Shown one piece after another: positions 17,150 to 25,900 of a stretch of 64,000 nucleotides of DNA. Numbering within the stretch: the first letter of the stretch is position 1; every line of letters starts with the position of its first letter. This stretch comes from Pseudomonas syringae (GTDB lineage: Bacteria > Pseudomonadota > Gammaproteobacteria > Pseudomonadales > Pseudomonadaceae): positions 1 through 64,000 of the forward strand of contig NZ_WKEQ01000031.1 of the NCBI RefSeq assembly GCF_021605415.1, in the 5' to 3' direction. Under the pieces are notes generated by a model. That model saw nothing but the letters and a program-made list of their open reading frames with translations. It searched no databases and was not told the DNA's origin. Both the position numbers and the translations under genes were made by a program.

Positions 17150-17410
17150 TCAAGCTGCCTTTTTTGCCGTGACGAATGCCGCGAGGCTGGCCACGTTGGA
17201 GAAATGGTTGCGGGTGTCCTTGGCATCGGCATCGATCTTGATGCCGTACTTTTTCTGGATGGCCAGGCCCAACTCCAGTGCGTCCACGGAATCCAGGCCC
17301 AGGCCCTCGCCGAACAGCGTCTGGTTGTCGCCGATGTCCTCGGCGCTGATGTCTTCGAGGCCGAGGGCGTCGATGATCAACAGTTTTATGTCACGATTCA
17401 GATCGCTCAT
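17150..17410 (-). CDS. apeE: Acyl carrier protein (ApeE-type)
   Basis: An 86-residue acyl carrier protein with the modified serine in GLGLDSVDALEL. The ATG at 17410 lies 20 bases inside the acyltransferase gene. A longer frame reaching 17494 is rejected because it adds a basic, non-ACP N-terminus. Confidence 0.9.
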   Translation of the reverse strand: MSDLNRDIKLLIIDALGLEDISAEDIGDNQTLFGEGLGLDSVDALELGLAIQKKYGIKIDADAKDTRNHFSNVASLAAFVTAKKAA

Positions 17411-18200
17411 CTTCGGCGAGCTCCTTAATGAAAAATTGATGCAAATAGTCGTTGAGCTTGCGCGAAGCCTGCGGCGCAGGTCCTTGCGCGGCAAAGGTCT
17501 GTGGGTCTATATCGGCCCCGACACGAAAACTGAAGTGCACGCGGCGCATCGGGATGCGATACCACGGTTCGGCCTTGGTCAATGTGGTCGGGCTGACCTT
17601 GATGATCACCGGCGTAAGAATCTTCGCACCGCGCAAGGCAATGGCTGCCGCGCCCCGATGAAAGGACGGGGCCTGACCCGGCTGGGTACGCGTGCCTTCG
17701 GGGAAAATGATCAGGGTCTGGCCGTTCTTCAGGGCATTGGCAGCGGCGTCGAGCATGTCCATGCTGCCGTCATTGCTGATGTACTCGGCGCGGCGCAACG
17801 GGCTGCGAGTAAAGGGGTTTTCCCACAGCGTTTTCTTCACCACGCAGTTGGCGTGACGCACCAGCCCGATCAGGAATACAACGTCGATCAGCGACGGATG
17901 GTTGGCGATGATCATCTGCCCGGGGCGGCCCAGACGCTCGGCGCCCTGGATGTCATAAGTCAGCACGCCGGTTCGCGCCATGAACCGGACGAAAAACCAG
18001 AACAACTGACTGACCATTCGCCGCGCCCGCTGCCGGTGCGTCTGCGCATCACCCGGCAAGCACCCGAGCAGCGGAAACACCATCAATCGCAGGCAAAGTC
18101 CGCCGAGCCCGAAGAGCGCGAAACTTGCGGCAGTGGCCAGCAGACGCCAGTAGTAGGCGTCGCGAGGCTTATCGGCTACGGGTTGCGTTGCCAGGTCCAT
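17391..18200 (-). CDS. apeD: PlsC-like 1-acylglycerol-3-phosphate acyltransferase (ApeD-type)
   Basis: A 269-residue acyltransferase with the family motifs NHPSLID (NHX4D) and FPEGTRT. An N-terminal membrane segment precedes the catalytic region. It likely attaches the polyene or a fatty acyl chain to a lipid acceptor at the inner membrane. The ATG at 18200 gives MDLATQ and lies 25 bases inside the chain-length factor gene; a TTG further up is less likely. Confidence 0.86.
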   Translation of the reverse strand: MDLATQPVADKPRDAYYWRLLATAASFALFGLGGLCLRLMVFPLLGCLPGDAQTHRQRARRMVSQLFWFFVRFMARTGVLTYDIQGAERLGRPGQMIIANHPSLIDVVFLIGLVRHANCVVKKTLWENPFTRSPLRRAEYISNDGSMDMLDAAANALKNGQTLIIFPEGTRTQPGQAPSFHRGAAAIALRGAKILTPVIIKVSPTTLTKAEPWYRIPMRRVHFSFRVGADIDPQTFAAQGPAPQASRKLNDYLHQFFIKELAEDERSES

Positions 18201-18895
18201 ACACGATTTTTCCAGGCATGTTGGCAAAGGGTTCGCTGGCCGAGCAGGGCGCGCAACAAGTTCAGCGCGTGGGGCCAGTGCGGTTTGGACAGTGCTTCTG
18301 TCGTGCTGTTCAGGGTCAGCCGCCAGTCGGTACCCGGCGTGAGCAAAAGGCCAACGGCGTAAGGGAACGGCACGTCGTCGATCCAGGCCGAATAGGCTTC
18401 GGGCGGCTGCTCTTCAGTGATCACCAGCAGCACGGCCGGGGCGCCTTCGTTCAGCAGGGCAGCCGCTTCGAGCATGCCGTTTTCCAATCCGTCCCCGGCG
18501 GCGGCGAGCGCGGTCATTTCAGCTGTTTCGCCGCGCATGATCGACCACAAGCCAATGATCGCGTTATGCACTGAAAGGCTGAATTGGGTCGGCGACAGGG
18601 GTTGCTCGTTCGCCAGGTCGCTGAGAATCTCGAAAGTGCGCGGGGTTTCGCCGTGACGGGAGACAAAGACCAGCGGCAGGTTTTCCCGACCGTCGGCAAG
18701 TGGCCAACCCACACTGAACGCCATGCGCGCCAACCGGCTGAGACGCCGCCGCTGCATGGCCGGGAGAAACGACACATCGGGCGCGGCATCACTGCGCTGG
18801 AGGACGACCGGCTGTCGGCTCCAGGCCTGCCAGGCTTCCACGCTATCGAGCCCCGGGGCCCACGCGCGCCATTGGGCGATGTTGAAGTTGATCAC
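18176..18895 (-). CDS. apeC: Ketosynthase-like chain-length factor (ApeC-type)
   Basis: A 239-residue protein resembling the N-terminal half of a ketosynthase. No active-site cysteine is visible (the region reads LAAAGDGLENG), which fits a chain-length factor that dimerises with the catalytic ketosynthase encoded at 3079-4275. It is the first gene of the operon. The only reasonable start is GTG at 18895, giving MINFNIAQWRAW, with a weak GGG-rich ribosome site. Confidence 0.82.
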   Translation of the reverse strand: MINFNIAQWRAWAPGLDSVEAWQAWSRQPVVLQRSDAAPDVSFLPAMQRRRLSRLARMAFSVGWPLADGRENLPLVFVSRHGETPRTFEILSDLANEQPLSPTQFSLSVHNAIIGLWSIMRGETAEMTALAAAGDGLENGMLEAAALLNEGAPAVLLVITEEQPPEAYSAWIDDVPFPYAVGLLLTPGTDWRLTLNSTTEALSKPHWPHALNLLRALLGQRTLCQHAWKNRVWTWQRNP

Positions 18896-19255
18896 GGATT
18901 TTTCCCGCCCCTGCGGGCTTGTTATGACGCGAGTGAATCGCCAAAGCCATGGCCGACCTGACGTGACGCAGGGCGCCGAGTGGCGCGCATTATCCCGGTG
19001 AGACGGGCGTGTAGCAAACGTTGGTTACATTTTGCTCAGCAAAATGTACTGAGCGGTGCATTGAAAAATATCATTTGGCCATTATCCAGATTCGCCGGGG
19101 GGTGTCTGTCAGTCATCTCTTGAATCGTTGGCGGCCTTTACACCGCTTTGCCGACGCATTTCCCGATGAGCCTGTAGTCCGTGTCGCATCAAGGTAGCGA
19201 AGCGGTCTCGCAGGCATCTACACTCGGTCATTCTTTGATACACGGAGGTTTAGTC
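18896..19255. promoter_or_regulatory. Divergent control region between the aryl polyene operon and parA
   Basis: A 360-base gap without a gene. It must hold the promoter of the ape operon (leftward) and of the ParA-like gene (rightward). It is AT-rich around 19020-19085, next to the perfect palindrome at 19026-19048. I could not pick -35/-10 boxes with confidence. Confidence 0.5.
19026..19048. promoter_or_regulatory. 23-bp perfect palindrome upstream of the aryl polyene operon
   Basis: Arms TACATTTTGCT and AGCAAAATGTA flank a single central C. The centre lies about 140 bases upstream of the first ape codon. The size and symmetry suit a dimeric repressor or activator; the regulator is unknown. 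Confidence 0.6.
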
Positions 19256-20026
19256 ATGCGGCGTGTGGTGTTCAATCAGAAAGGTGGCGTGGGCAAGTCG
19301 AGCATTGCCTGCAATCTGGCGGCGGTCAGCGCCAGCGAGGGCTATCGCACGCTGTTGGTGGATCTCGATTCCCAGGCCAACTCCACTCAATACCTGACCG
19401 GCCTCACCGGTGATGACATACCGATGGGCATTGCTGATTTCTTCAAGCAGACCCTGTCTTCCGGGCCATTTTCGAAGAAGAACCAGGCGGATATCTACGA
19501 AACCCCGTTCGACAACCTTCATATCATCACCGCAACCGCCGAACTCGCCGATCTGCAGCCCAAGCTTGAGGCCAAGCACAAGATCAACAAGCTGCGAAAA
19601 TTACTGGATGAGTTGTCCGAAGATTACGAGCGAATCTATCTCGATACGCCTCCTGCGCTGAATTTCTATGCGGTATCGGCGTTGATTGCCGCTGATCGTG
19701 TGTTGATTCCTTTCGATTGCGACAGCTTCTCGCGTCAGGCCTTGTACGGCTTGATGGCGGAAATCGAAGAATTGAAGGATGACCACAACGAAGGGCTGGA
19801 AGTCGAAGGCATCGTCGTCAACCAGTTCCAGGCCCGGGCGAGCCTGCCGCAGCAGATCCTTGACGAACTGATTGCCGAAGGGTTGCCGGTGCTGCCGGTG
19901 TATCTGACCAGCTCGGTACGCATGCGCGAATCACATCAGGCGAGCACGCCGCTGATCCACCTTGATCCACGGCACAAGCTGACTCAGCAGTTTGTCGAAC
20001 TGCATAACCTGCTCGAAAACGCCTGA
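19256..20026 (+). CDS. ParA/Soj-family P-loop ATPase, orphan
   Basis: A 256-residue ParA-type ATPase. The deviant Walker A is NQKGGVGKSS (residues 7-16), DLDSQ holds the A' acidic motif, and YLDTPPAL is the Walker B region. The ATG at 19256 has GGAGG seven bases upstream and is preferred over a frame opening at 19181. There is no parB partner nearby, and the gene stands alone between the ape operon and trxC. Orphan ParA proteins may position other cell components or be chromosome-encoded relics; the role is unknown. Confidence 0.85.
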   Translation: MRRVVFNQKGGVGKSSIACNLAAVSASEGYRTLLVDLDSQANSTQYLTGLTGDDIPMGIADFFKQTLSSGPFSKKNQADIYETPFDNLHIITATAELADLQPKLEAKHKINKLRKLLDELSEDYERIYLDTPPALNFYAVSALIAADRVLIPFDCDSFSRQALYGLMAEIEELKDDHNEGLEVEGIVVNQFQARASLPQQILDELIAEGLPVLPVYLTSSVRMRESHQASTPLIHLDPRHKLTQQFVELHNLLENA

Positions 20027-20033
20027 AAATCAT

Positions 20034-20061
20034 CGTAGGAGCGAGCCTGCTCGCTCCTACG
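20034..20061. terminator. Perfect hairpin between convergent parA and trxC
   Basis: Twelve-base arms CGTAGGAGCGAG and CTCGCTCCTACG around CCTG. The sequence is a short member of the GAGCGAGCCTGCTCGC repeat family and lies exactly between two convergent stops, so it may end transcription from both sides. Confidence 0.7.
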
Positions 20062-20076
20062 GTAGGTTGTGTTGTG

Positions 20077-20511
20077 TCAGATTCCTTGGCTGCGCAACCA
20101 CGCCATCAGCTGCGGCAACGGAAAAGCGCCGCTCTGACGCGCTACTTCCCGGCCGTCTTTGAACAGGATCAGGCTCGGAATCGAGCGAATCCCCAACTGT
20201 GCCGACAACTGCTGATTCGCCTCACTGTCGAGCTTGGCCAAGCGACACTTGCCAGCCAACTGCGCAGCCGCCTGCTCAAATACCGGCGCAAACGACTTGC
20301 ACGGCCCACACCATTCGGCCCAGACGTCTACCAGTAACGGCAGATCACCCTTGATCTGGCTGGTGTAATCGCCTTGTTTCAAGTCAAACGGCTTGCTGAG
20401 CAGGACTTCAGCCTTGCAGCGCCCGCATTTCGGCTGATCGCCCAGGCGTTCGGCGGGGATGCGGTTGAGGCCGTTGCAGTGGGGGCAGGGGATGAGGAGA
20501 GGATGGGTCAT
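20077..20511 (-). CDS. trxC: Thioredoxin 2 (TrxC)
   Basis: A 144-residue cytoplasmic thioredoxin. The N-terminal zinc finger (CPHC and CGRC, residues 9-33) distinguishes thioredoxin 2. The active site WCGPC is at about residue 69, with the conserved cis-proline in IRSIPSLILF. It reduces protein disulfides and is usually induced by oxidative stress. The ATG at 20511 follows the family length; a TTG six bases upstream is rejected. Confidence 0.95.
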   Translation of the reverse strand: MTHPLLIPCPHCNGLNRIPAERLGDQPKCGRCKAEVLLSKPFDLKQGDYTSQIKGDLPLLVDVWAEWCGPCKSFAPVFEQAAAQLAGKCRLAKLDSEANQQLSAQLGIRSIPSLILFKDGREVARQSGAFPLPQLMAWLRSQGI

Positions 20512-20638
20512 GATCAAATTCCAGAGGAAAACCGATAACCACTAGTTGGAGACGTTTGCTCATATTTTCAATCGTGCAGTCTTCGTCTCGGAATCTAGGC
20601 TGAGTCGTAGGCCGCGAGCCCGTTGGTCTGCTCGTCGA

Positions 20639-20655
20639 TATCGCAACCTGCGATA
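20639..20655. promoter_or_regulatory. Candidate HigA operator: TATCGCA-ACC-TGCGATA
   Basis: A perfect seven-base inverted repeat with a three-base spacer, 50 bases before the higB start. A third half-site TGCGATA recurs at 20689-20695 next to the ribosome site. Autoregulation by the antitoxin HigA through a promoter dyad is standard for this family. Confidence 0.6.
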
Positions 20656-20705
20656 ATTTTGATCTGTGATTAACTCCCCATAGCAGAATGCGATAAGGAT
20701 GTTGC

Positions 20706-21001
20706 ATGCATGTCACCACTGCAAAACGAATACGCGAAGCCAAGGTCAGGTGGCCGAACGCGGCGACGGCACTTGATCATTGGCTCGAATTGGCGAAAGC
20801 AAGCACACCTTCAGACTTTGCCGCGATGAAGACGTTGTTGCCTGCAATCGACAGGTGGGCGAGTTTCATATTTTCGATATTGGCGGCAATAAGCTTAGGT
20901 TGATCGCCTGGGTCAGATACCGACCGCAAAAACTCTACATCAAGTGTGTGGTGGATCACCGAGAATATGACCGCGGTAAGTGGAAGGAGGGGAAAGCATG
21001 A
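20706..21001 (+). pseudogene. higB: HigB-family mRNA interferase toxin with a frameshift
   Basis: The first frame (from ATG 20706, ribosome site AAGGA) encodes MHVTTAKRIREAKVRWPNAA and on to PAIDR, typical of HigB. At 20853-20856 the homology jumps to the -1 frame, which reads VGEFHIFDIGGNKLRLIAWV through YDRGKWKEGKA to the stop at 20999-21001. Joined, the two parts give about 98 residues, the normal HigB length. One missing G in ACAGGTGGGC explains the break. As written, translation stops at 20903 after 65 residues and loses the RNase core. Alternatives are a sequencing error or a -1 ribosomal shift. Confidence 0.8.
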
Positions 21002-21399
21002 GTGTTCTGATCAAAAAAGCCGCCGAGCACTGGGAGTTCGTGGCGCCATTGCTGCGCAAACCGAAAAGTGAAGACGACTACGACACACTGGTACAAGCGG
21101 TTGACGAGTTGCTAGAGATGACCGGCGATGATGAATCCCACCCTTTGATGGGGCTGGTGGACATCATCGGTGACTGGATCGAGGCGTGGGATCTTGAACA
21201 TCACCCAGCGCCCAAACCACCGGGTTATGAGGTTATGGGGTATCTGATGCGCGAGCATGGCATGACCCAAAGCGACCTCCCCGGTGTCGGAACCCAGTCG
21301 GTCGTTTCCGAAATCCTGAGTGGCAAACGCCAGCTCAACCTTCGACAGGTTCGCTGGCTTGCGGAGCGTTTCAATCTGCCGGTAGACGTCTTTGTCTGA
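20998..21399 (+). CDS. higA: HigA-family antitoxin
   Basis: A 133-residue antitoxin with an acidic N-terminal toxin-binding part and a C-terminal helix-turn-helix (about 80-125, GMTQSDLPGVGTQSVVSEILSGKR in two helices). The ATG overlaps the old toxin stop (ATGA) and follows GGAGGGG. It should neutralise HigB and repress the operon through the upstream dyad. It is intact although the toxin gene is broken. Confidence 0.88.
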   Translation: MSVLIKKAAEHWEFVAPLLRKPKSEDDYDTLVQAVDELLEMTGDDESHPLMGLVDIIGDWIEAWDLEHHPAPKPPGYEVMGYLMREHGMTQSDLPGVGTQSVVSEILSGKRQLNLRQVRWLAERFNLPVDVFV

Positions 21400-21405
21400 C
21401 CCGAA

Positions 21406-22869
21406 TCAAGACGAACAACTGATCTCCAAATGCTTGCCCCACTCCGGCGGCCGCTGCGCGTAGCTCTCCATCCCCGGTTGTTCTTCGAACGGCTTGCTCA
21501 GCACCGCGTGCAGCCGGCGCACCTCTGAGTAGTCGCCACTCTCTGCCGCATCAATGGCTTTTTGCGCCAGGTAATTGCGCAGGATGTACAGCGGATTGAC
21601 CGCGTGCATCCGCGTGCGGCGCTGTTCCTGATCGGCGTTGCCGTCGCGGCTGACGCGGGCGATGTAACGTTCGCCCCAGGCGTCGAAGCCCTTGATGTCG
21701 ACGAAGTCGTCGCGCAGACGGGCGATGGCCTGGTCCGCTGATTGATCGCCGAGGCGGCGGAAAAACAGGGTGTAGTCGACGCCGCTGTTTTGCATCAGTT
21801 GCAGCAGGTCTTCGAGCAGTTTCTGGTCGTCGTCTTCGGCGGTGGTGAAGCCGAAACGGCGGCGCATCAGGTCGAGGTAGTGCGCCTGGAACAGCGGCAG
21901 GTACAGGCCGAGTGCTTCGCGCAGGGCGTCGACGCTGATGAACGGCGTCAGGGCCTGGGCGAGGGCGCTGAGGTTCCACTGGCCGATCGGCACCTGATTG
22001 CTGAACGAGTAGCGGCCCTGGTCGTCGGAATGGTTGCAGATGAAATTGGCATCAAAGTCATCGAGGAAGGCATACGGGCCAAAGTCGAAGGTGATGCCGA
22101 GGATCGACATGTTGTCAGTGTTCATCACCCCGTGACAGAAGCCATAAGCCTGCCATTTGGCGATCAGCTCGGCGTTACGCTCGACGATTTCACGGAACAT
22201 CGCCAGATACGGTTCCGGCTGCTCCAGGCATTCGGCAAAGTGCATCGCCAATACGTGTTCGCCAAGCTCTTTCTGCTGTTCGGGGCGTTTGGTGTAGTAG
22301 AAATATTCGAAGTGGCCGAAGCGGACATGGCTTGGTGCCAGGCGCAGCACCATGGCCGCACGTTCCTGTTTTTCACGCCAGACCGGGGTGTCGGAGCCGA
22401 TCACGCAGCCGGCGCGTGACGTCGGAATGTTCAGCGCGTGCAGGGCTTCGGAGGCCAGGAATTCGCGGATCGACGAACGCAACACCGCACGGCCATCGCC
22501 CATGCGTGAAAACGGTGTCTGCCCGGCGCCCTTCAAGTGCAAGTCCCAATGCTCGCCAGCGTTGTTATAGACCTCGCCCAGCAACAGGCCTCGGCCGTCG
22601 CCCAGTTGCGGCGTATAGCCGCCGAACTGATGACCGGAATAGACCATCGCGCGCGGTTCGGCATCGGCCCACAACTTGTGGCCGCCGAACAGTTCGGCGA
22701 ATTCCTGCGTTTCGGCCACCCCCGGGTCGAGGTCCAGCCGTGCCAGCGCGGCAGGGCTGGAAACGACCAGGCGTGGATTGTCGATCGGCTCGGGCAGTAC
22801 GTGAGCGGAGAACGCATCGCCGAGGCGGGCGAAGCGGTTGTCGAAGATCAGTTCGTCGAGGGCTTTCAA
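21406..22869 (-). CDS. selO: SelO protein adenylyltransferase (YdiU)
   Basis: A 487-residue pseudokinase-fold enzyme that AMPylates Ser/Thr/Tyr of proteins in redox stress. Visible motifs are YSGHQFGGYTPQLGDGR, DLHLKGAGQTPFSR, CHGVMNTDNMS and TFDFGPYAFLDD (metal-binding Asp). It ends in CSS, where the animal protein has selenocysteine-Ser-Ser; here the codon is TGT. The start is TTG at 22869, giving the family N-terminus MKALDELIFDNRFARLGDAF, with GGAG seven bases upstream. The gene converges on higA with a six-base gap. Confidence 0.93.
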   Translation of the reverse strand: MKALDELIFDNRFARLGDAFSAHVLPEPIDNPRLVVSSPAALARLDLDPGVAETQEFAELFGGHKLWADAEPRAMVYSGHQFGGYTPQLGDGRGLLLGEVYNNAGEHWDLHLKGAGQTPFSRMGDGRAVLRSSIREFLASEALHALNIPTSRAGCVIGSDTPVWREKQERAAMVLRLAPSHVRFGHFEYFYYTKRPEQQKELGEHVLAMHFAECLEQPEPYLAMFREIVERNAELIAKWQAYGFCHGVMNTDNMSILGITFDFGPYAFLDDFDANFICNHSDDQGRYSFSNQVPIGQWNLSALAQALTPFISVDALREALGLYLPLFQAHYLDLMRRRFGFTTAEDDDQKLLEDLLQLMQNSGVDYTLFFRRLGDQSADQAIARLRDDFVDIKGFDAWGERYIARVSRDGNADQEQRRTRMHAVNPLYILRNYLAQKAIDAAESGDYSEVRRLHAVLSKPFEEQPGMESYAQRPPEWGKHLEISCSS

Positions 22870-22878
22870 GGGCCGACT

Positions 22879-22906
22879 CCAGCAGAATGTCCGAGCATTC
22901 TGCTGG
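22879..22906 (-). promoter_or_regulatory. Hairpin overlapping the selO ribosome site
   Basis: Eleven-base arms CCAGCAGAATG and CATTCTGCTGG between the mscK-like stop and the selO TTG. On the transcribed strand the 3' arm covers half of the GGAG ribosome site. It could terminate or damp read-through into selO. Confidence 0.55.
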
Positions 22907-22917
22907 GATCATACGGG

Positions 22918-25900
22918 TTAGTCGAGTTTGGAAACCGGCGGTTCCTGCGCAGGCTTCTGCCCATCGACGAGCGGCGCGATGGTTTTCGTTTCTGGCTCTA
23001 CCGGCACCATCTTGTATTCCTGGCCTTGCAGGTTCTTCAGATACACCTCCATCTGGCGGAACGAGATGTTGATGTGCTGCTTTTTGAACTCGCGGTTGAT
23101 GAAGCGGTTGACTTCATCCAGCACCGGGTTGCGGTCACCCAGATCGCGTACATGCATGCGCAGTTCGTGATCGAGGGTGCTTTCGCCGAAGTTAAGGAAA
23201 TACACATGCGGCTCGGGCTCCTTGAGCACGCGCGGGTTTTCCCGGGCAGCCTTGAGCAGTAATTCCTTCACCAGATCCAGATCCGAGCCGTAGTCCACGC
23301 CGAGCTTGAGCGTCACGCGGGTGATGGTGTCGGTCAGCGACCAGTTGATCAGTTGCCCGGTGATGAACGTTTTGTTCGGGACAATGATGTCCTTGCGGTC
23401 GAAGTCGGTAATGGTCGTGGCGCGGATGCGGATCTTGCTCACCGTGCCCGACAGGTTGCCGATGGTGATGGTGTCGCCGATCCGCACCGGGCGTTCGAAC
23501 AGAATCATGATGCCGGAGATGAAATTCGCGAAGATCTCCTGCATGCCGAAACCGAGGCCGACCGACAGCGCCGCCACCAGCCATTGCAACTTGTCCCAGC
23601 TCACGCCGAGGGTCGACAGCGTCGAGACGAAGCCGATCCCGGCGATCACGTAGGACAGTAAGGTTGTCGTCGCATAGGCGCTGCCCTGCGCCAGATTGAG
23701 CTTGGACAGCACAAACACTTCGAGCAGGCCCGGCAAGTTACGCGCCAGGGCAAAGGTGATGCCGATGATGATCACCGCGCCAAGCATGTCGCCGATGCTG
23801 ATCGGCACCATGCTCATGTTGGCGCCGGTGCCGCTGGTGTATTCGTAAAGGGTGACGTTGTCCAGATACGAGAACACCGAAATCAGATCCGACCAGACCC
23901 AGTACAGCGCGGCGATGAAGCCGCCGAGCAAGGCCAGACGGATCAGGCGCAGAGACTGTTCGTTGACCTTTTCAATGTCCAGAGTCGGCTCTTCGATCAC
24001 CGTTTCGCCGTCGCCGGCCTCCTTGGCCGCTTGCCGTTTCGCCAGCGCACGCTGGTAAGCCAGGCGCCGCGCCGCGACGCTGAGGCCACGGACAAATGTA
24101 GCTTCGATCACCAGCCAGAACATCAGCAGGTACAGCGTGTTGATCAGCCGGTCGCTGAGTTTCAACGCGGTGTAGTAGTAGCCGAAACACACCGCCACGA
24201 ACAACGCGATCGGCAGTGCCGTGAACATCACACCGACGGCCTTGCGGAACAGCGAAGCGTTTTTGTGAGTCGGGCTGCTGATCAGCAGACGGCTGAGCAG
24301 CCACGCCATCAAGGCGTAGCAGGTCAACACCACCGGCATGCCGAGCACGTCATCGGCCAGCGCCGCCGGTTGCAGCTCAGCGACCGCCACCACGGCGACC
24401 AGCGCCATGACGACCAGCCCGAGTCGGCGCACCCAGCCCTGAAGGAATTCGACCTGGGGTTTTTCCCAGCGGAAGTGCAACTCGGCGACGCCGGCCGGCG
24501 CGAGAATCCGGTACGCGGTGTAGAACACCAGCCAGGCCTGGGCCATTTGCAGCAGCGCAGCGCCCATGTTGGCGTTTTGTCCTCGGGCGTCGATCTGCAA
24601 CGCCAGTCCGCACAGGCCCAGGCCTAACGCTACCGGCATGGCCAGCAAAATATTGATCAGGATCGCTTGCGGCGTGTGCAATTGACTGTCGCGCTTGAAG
24701 TGGCCGATGTCCTGGTGAACTTTGTTCAACCGTGCATACAGGTGCTTGCGACGCCACAGCAGTGCGCCGATCAGCAGGGCCAGCGGCAGGAACAGCAAGG
24801 GCCGCTGAGTCAGGCCGTCGGTCAGTTCGCTCAGGCTCGAAGCCAGCGGCAGGGTATCGATCTGCCGTTTCAAGCGTTCCGGCACGCCGCGCATCCATTC
24901 GGTGTCGAGCGGCTTGTTACTGGGAATCCAGAACATCTGCTCGTCGAGGGTGGCGCGCAGACTTTGCGCGGTGCTCAGCAGTTGTTTCTGGTTGAGTTGC
25001 AGGGTGATCGATTCGTTGAGCACCGCGCTCAGTTCGCGGTTCAAGCGTTCCAGCAGGTCGGCGCGAGTGTTGGCCAGATCCAGCAAGCTTTTGCGCAGTT
25101 GCGGGGTCACTTGTTCCGGAGGCTGTGTGGACAACAAGTTGTCGACGTAAGCAGTGGGATTGCTCAGCAGTTCACGCTGCTGGCTGACTTCGAACTGATA
25201 CAGACGAATGTCGGCGATCTGATCCGCCAGGTCGCGGTCAACCTTAAGTCGCGGCAGCGCCTGTTTCTGTTTGTAGAGAATCTTCGACAGCAGCAGGCTG
25301 CCCTTGAGCACGTTGATCTGCTCGTCGAGGGCCGAGTCGCTCTGGGTCACGCTGTCGAGTAGCTGCTTGGTCTGCAGATTCTGTTGGGTGACTTCATTGA
25401 GGCGGTCGGTGCTTTTGAGCAAATAGTCGGAGAGCTTGAGGTTGGCCGCGCTTTCGGTGGCGAGCAGGCTGCTGCTGCCGGATTTTTGCGCTTCGATGGA
25501 TTGCTGGGTCACCGTTTCCTGAGACTGGGCCAGACGTTTCTGGTTGATCAGGGTTTGCAGTTCCTGGATCTCGCGATCCAGTCGGTCGGATTTTTCCGTG
25601 AGCAAGTCATGCTGGGCGTTGCCCAGATCCTGCAACTGACTGTTGCCGGCCAGTTCCTGACGGCGCAACGGGATCAAAGCGTTCAGCGCGGCCAGTTCGG
25701 CATTGAGCTGGTCGCGTTGCTCGCCGCTGAGGTTTTTGCCGTTGTCCTTGCCCAGCTTGAGGGTGTTGTTGATCTGCTGGATGCGCGTCTGGCTACTGGC
25801 GATTTCCCCCTGGGCGCGCTCGGGACGGGTTTGCGCGGTGATGATCAGGCTGTTGGCGTCAGCCAGGGCTTTTTGCAGATCGCTTTGCTGGGTCGAGCGA

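Noticed and set aside
21400..21420. Selenocysteine at the C-terminus of SelO
   Set aside because: The codon before SS is TGT (Cys) and the TGA is the natural stop two codons later; no SECIS-like need arises.
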